Assembly: GCA_937925645.1 (NCBI GenBank)
Contig: CALAMB010000005.1
Coordinates: 1-12,858 of the forward strand
Source: an uncultured Acidobacteriota bacterium
GTDB lineage: Bacteria; Acidobacteriota; JAAYUB01
DNA length: 12,858 bases
Direction: 5' to 3'
Below, piece by piece: positions 10,254 through 12,858 of this stretch (the stretch's first letter is position 1; each line of letters starts with the position of its first letter). The translations under genes and the position numbers were made by a program. The notes below the pieces were generated by a model, which was given only the letters and a program-made list of their open reading frames with translations, ran no database searches and was not told the origin of the DNA.

Positions 10254-12858
10254 ATGAGACATGCGTTCCCAAGGTTTGCCCTGCTGTCCCTGCTGGCGAT
10301 CATGTGCGCCGGCCTGGTGGCGGGTCAGGCCACGCAGACCTACGGCCGTATCGAAGGTACGGCCAAGGATCAGACCGGCGGCGTGATCCCCGGTGTGACC
10401 GTTACCATCACCTCGGCCACCGGCACCAAGACCATGGTCACCGGTGACAGCGGCGAGTTCGGCTTCCCCTTCCTGACCCCGGGCCTTTACAGCCTGAAGG
10501 CCGAACTGGAAGGGTTCAAGACCTACGAGCAGCCCGAGATCACCGTCCGCCTGGGTGCCGTCTCCACCATCAACCTGGTGCTGACCCCCGGCGAAATCAG
10601 CGAAGTCATCACCGTCACCGGTGAGGCCCCGCTGGTCGACACCACCACCACCACGGTGGGCGCCAACATCTCCGAGAGCCTGTTCACCAGCGTGCCGATG
10701 CGGCGCAACTTCACCAACCTGTTCAACATGGCCCCCGGCGTCGGCGACTCCGGGTCGCTCGGTGACAACAACCCCTCCATCGGCGGCGCGTCCGGCCTGG
10801 AGAACAACTACATCGTGGACGGCGTGAACATCACCAACACCGGTTACGGTTCGGTGGGCGCCTACTCCAACGTGTACGGCTCGCTGGGCTCCGGCGTGAC
10901 CTTCGACTTCGTGAAGGAAGTCCAGGTCAAGCAGGGCGGCTTCGAGGCCGAGTACGGCCAGAGCACCGGCGGCGTGGTGAACGTCATCACCAAGTCCGGC
11001 GGCAACGAGTTCCACGGCGGCGTGTACTTCTACGGCCAGCCCGGCGGCTGGGAAGCCCGCCGGAAACAGGCCAACACCTACCGCGAATCCCAGGGCACCC
11101 AGGTCCTCCGCAACGAGTCGTTTGACGTCAGCGCCGACCTGAGCGGTTACCTCTGGAAGGACAAGTTCTTCTTCTATTTGGGCTTCAACCCCCAGTGGAC
11201 CACCATCACCACCATGGCCCCGGCCGGCCTCGGCCAGTGGGTCGACCCCGGTGAAGGCTTCTTCGACCGCGAGGACACCATCTACTCCTGGTCGGCCAAG
11301 GCCACCTGGGTTCCCTGGAGCAACCACAACTTCGAGTTCTCCACGTTCGCCGACCCGTCCAACCGCGCCGTGGGTCCCAACCGCGGCATGACCTCCACGG
11401 GCGATGACAACTACTCCGGCCTGGCCTACGGCTCCTGGAACTGGATCGGCCGCTACAACGGCGTGCTCACCAACAACTGGTTCCTGACCGCCTCTCTGGG
11501 CCGCGCTTTCAACCGGTTCGAAGAGCAGCTTCTGTACATGGAGCGGATCGGCTATTACGACTACGTCAATTACGCCGGCATCCAGCGCCTGGGCGGCGTG
11601 GGCTTCTTTGAGAACAACAACGGCGAGAACTGGCAGTTCAACGTCAAGACCACCGTCAACTTCAACGCCGGCGGCGACCACACCTGGGACTTCGGCTACA
11701 TGTACGAGGATGTGGGTTACACCGCCGTCCGCCGCTACACCGGCCCCATGATCAACGTGCCCGCCTTCGGCACCTTCCCGGGCCTCACCACCTACGGCGG
11801 CTTCTTCCGCCTGCGCTACTACGCCCCCGGCGGCGTGACCTGGGATGCCAACAACGACGGTGTCATCACCACCGCCGATGCGCTGCTCCAGCAGTATCGC
11901 GGCAACGCCAATGACCCCGACATCGCCACCAAGACCAAGTATCACTCCTTCTACGTCCAGGACGCCTGGAAGATCACCGACAAGATCACCCTGAAGGCCG
12001 GCCTGCGCTATGACTGGCAGCAGATGTCCGGCGGCGGCGACAATGCCATCACCTACGAGTTCACCGGCAACTTCGCCCCCCGCGTCGGCCTGATCTACGA
12101 CATCTTCGGCGACGGCAAGACCAAGGTGTACGGCAACTGGGGCCGCTTCTACCAGAAGATCCCCAACGACATGGCCGTCCGCGCCTTCAGCTCCGAAGAC
12201 GGCGTGACCAACGCCTGGTTCTACCCTGTGTACGACGCTCAGGGCCGTCCGTCCCCCGGCGCGTTCGCCAATCCGGACATGCCCACCCCGCCGACCGTCA
12301 CCCGCACCGGCGCCAACCCCACCTACGTGGTCCCCGACACCAAGACCATGTACCAGAACGAACTGGTCCTGGGCTTCGACCACCAGGTCAACCCCACCAT
12401 GAGCTTCGGCATGCGCTACATCTTCCGCGAAGTGGGCCGCATGCTCGAGGACGTGGGCACCCTGACCGTCACCCAGTACCTGGAAGACTCCGAATACTTC
12501 ACCTACGTCATCTCCAACCCCTCCTTCACCGCCGACTACGTGATCAACGACACGGGTGAAATCGGTTCCGACGGCCTCCCCGACGGCTTCGCCGATCCGA
12601 AGCGGTCTTACAACGCCCTGGAACTGACCCTGGAAAAGCGTTTCTCCCAGGGCTTCCAGTTCCTGGCCAACTACCGCCTGGCCAAGCTGTATGGCAACTA
12701 TGAGGGCCTCTACCGGAACGACAACGGGCAGGATGACCCCAACATCACCTCCCTGTACGACTTCCGGCTGGATGACTCCCTGCTCTATCAGTTCACCCCC
12801 GGCTACCTGAACACCGACCGGCGCCACACCCTGAACTTCAACGGCTCCTACACCTTCA
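10254..12858 (+). CDS. TonB-dependent receptor, Oar-like with CarboxypepD_reg domain (3' partial)
   Basis: This encodes 868 residues without a stop to the window edge. AAAGGAGGTT (10239-10248) precedes the ATG, giving an excellent ribosome site. A signal peptide (about 1-26, cleavage near AGQA) is followed by a carboxypeptidase-regulatory-like beta domain (about 30-112, EGTAKDQTGGVIPGVTVTIT). The plug comes next (about 114-255), with VTGEAPLVDTTTTTVGANIS, ENNYIVDGVNIT and FEAEYGQSTGGVVNVITKSGG. The rest is aromatic-rich outer-membrane barrel strands. Residues 531-542 (DANNDGVITTAD) form an EF-hand/dockerin-like calcium loop within an extracellular-type insertion. Substrate is unknown; oligosaccharides or peptides are common for the family. 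The upstream region shows dyads, a sigma54-like promoter and a long leader. About 100-250 residues are probably missing at the C-terminus. Confidence 0.9.
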   Translation, partial: MRHAFPRFALLSLLAIMCAGLVAGQATQTYGRIEGTAKDQTGGVIPGVTVTITSATGTKTMVTGDSGEFGFPFLTPGLYSLKAELEGFKTYEQPEITVRLGAVSTINLVLTPGEISEVITVTGEAPLVDTTTTTVGANISESLFTSVPMRRNFTNLFNMAPGVGDSGSLGDNNPSIGGASGLENNYIVDGVNITNTGYGSVGAYSNVYGSLGSGVTFDFVKEVQVKQGGFEAEYGQSTGGVVNVITKSGGNEFHGGVYFYGQPGGWEARRKQANTYRESQGTQVLRNESFDVSADLSGYLWKDKFFFYLGFNPQWTTITTMAPAGLGQWVDPGEGFFDREDTIYSWSAKATWVPWSNHNFEFSTFADPSNRAVGPNRGMTSTGDDNYSGLAYGSWNWIGRYNGVLTNNWFLTASLGRAFNRFEEQLLYMERIGYYDYVNYAGIQRLGGVGFFENNNGENWQFNVKTTVNFNAGGDHTWDFGYMYEDVGYTAVRRYTGPMINVPAFGTFPGLTTYGGFFRLRYYAPGGVTWDANNDGVITTADALLQQYRGNANDPDIATKTKYHSFYVQDAWKITDKITLKAGLRYDWQQMSGGGDNAITYEFTGNFAPRVGLIYDIFGDGKTKVYGNWGRFYQKIPNDMAVRAFSSEDGVTNAWFYPVYDAQGRPSPGAFANPDMPTPPTVTRTGANPTYVVPDTKTMYQNELVLGFDHQVNPTMSFGMRYIFREVGRMLEDVGTLTVTQYLEDSEYFTYVISNPSFTADYVINDTGEIGSDGLPDGFADPKRSYNALELTLEKRFSQGFQFLANYRLAKLYGNYEGLYRNDNGQDDPNITSLYDFRLDDSLLYQFTPGYLNTDRRHTLNFNGSYTF

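Noticed and set aside
10227..12827. Long open frame (866 codons) on the minus strand opposite the TonB receptor
   Set aside because: It mirrors the receptor's strong G/C third-position bias and has low-complexity Val/Gly/Ala composition. The plus strand encodes an unmistakable signal peptide, plug and barrel with a perfect ribosome site.

Overview
This is a high-GC bacterial window with strong G/C preference at third codon positions. It most likely comes from an Acidobacteriota genome or a close relative. The lineage guess is inference from gene families: a GWxTD-domain secreted protein, a secreted protein with a 'VWFA-related Acidobacterial domain', and an Oar-like TonB-dependent receptor with an N-terminal carboxypeptidase-regulatory-like domain. 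There is no rRNA, tRNA or CRISPR.

Layout. At 1-77 there is probably the C-terminus of a plus-strand gene, followed by a short palindromic repeat element (96-177). A minus-strand pair follows: a membrane-anchored rhodanese (1176 to 703), then a four-helix MauE/DoxX-type membrane protein (672 to 190). Divergent from it, a plus-strand run begins at 1392: a GWxTD/TPR exported protein, a small Rho-N/SAP-like protein, quinolinate synthase (nadA) and a STAS-domain anti-sigma-factor antagonist. A sigma70-like promoter then starts the threonine-to-glycine unit tdh...kbl, which ends at a clear intrinsic terminator (8528-8551). Between tdh and kbl sits a four-helix-bundle (23S rRNA intervening-sequence family) gene. 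It is bracketed by inverted arrays of 7-bp units and looks like an inserted cassette. After the terminator comes about 400 bp of phrase-like short repeats (8576-8888). Then come a secreted VWA-like protein (8966-9982) and the first 868 codons of a TonB-dependent receptor (10254 to the window end).

Function. Tdh and Kbl together convert threonine to glycine and acetyl-CoA. Tdh uses a dinucleotide cofactor, and nadA upstream supplies NAD precursor, but a direct link is only inference. The receptor gene has its own elaborate control region: two identical dyads (TCCAA-N4-TTGGA) spaced exactly 21 bp apart, about 100-130 bp upstream of a GG-N10-GC sigma54-type promoter, and a G-quadruplex-capable leader.

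The most interesting signals are: (1) the inverted-heptad cassette carrying the four-helix-bundle gene inside the tdh-kbl unit, whose ends could pair in RNA; (2) the paired dyads plus sigma54 promoter in front of the receptor; (3) GGGTTGA/TCAACCC heptad arrays with the same 7-bp inverted architecture but no clear gene; and (4) a threonine dehydrogenase lacking the structural-zinc cysteines and the usual NAD-binding residues.
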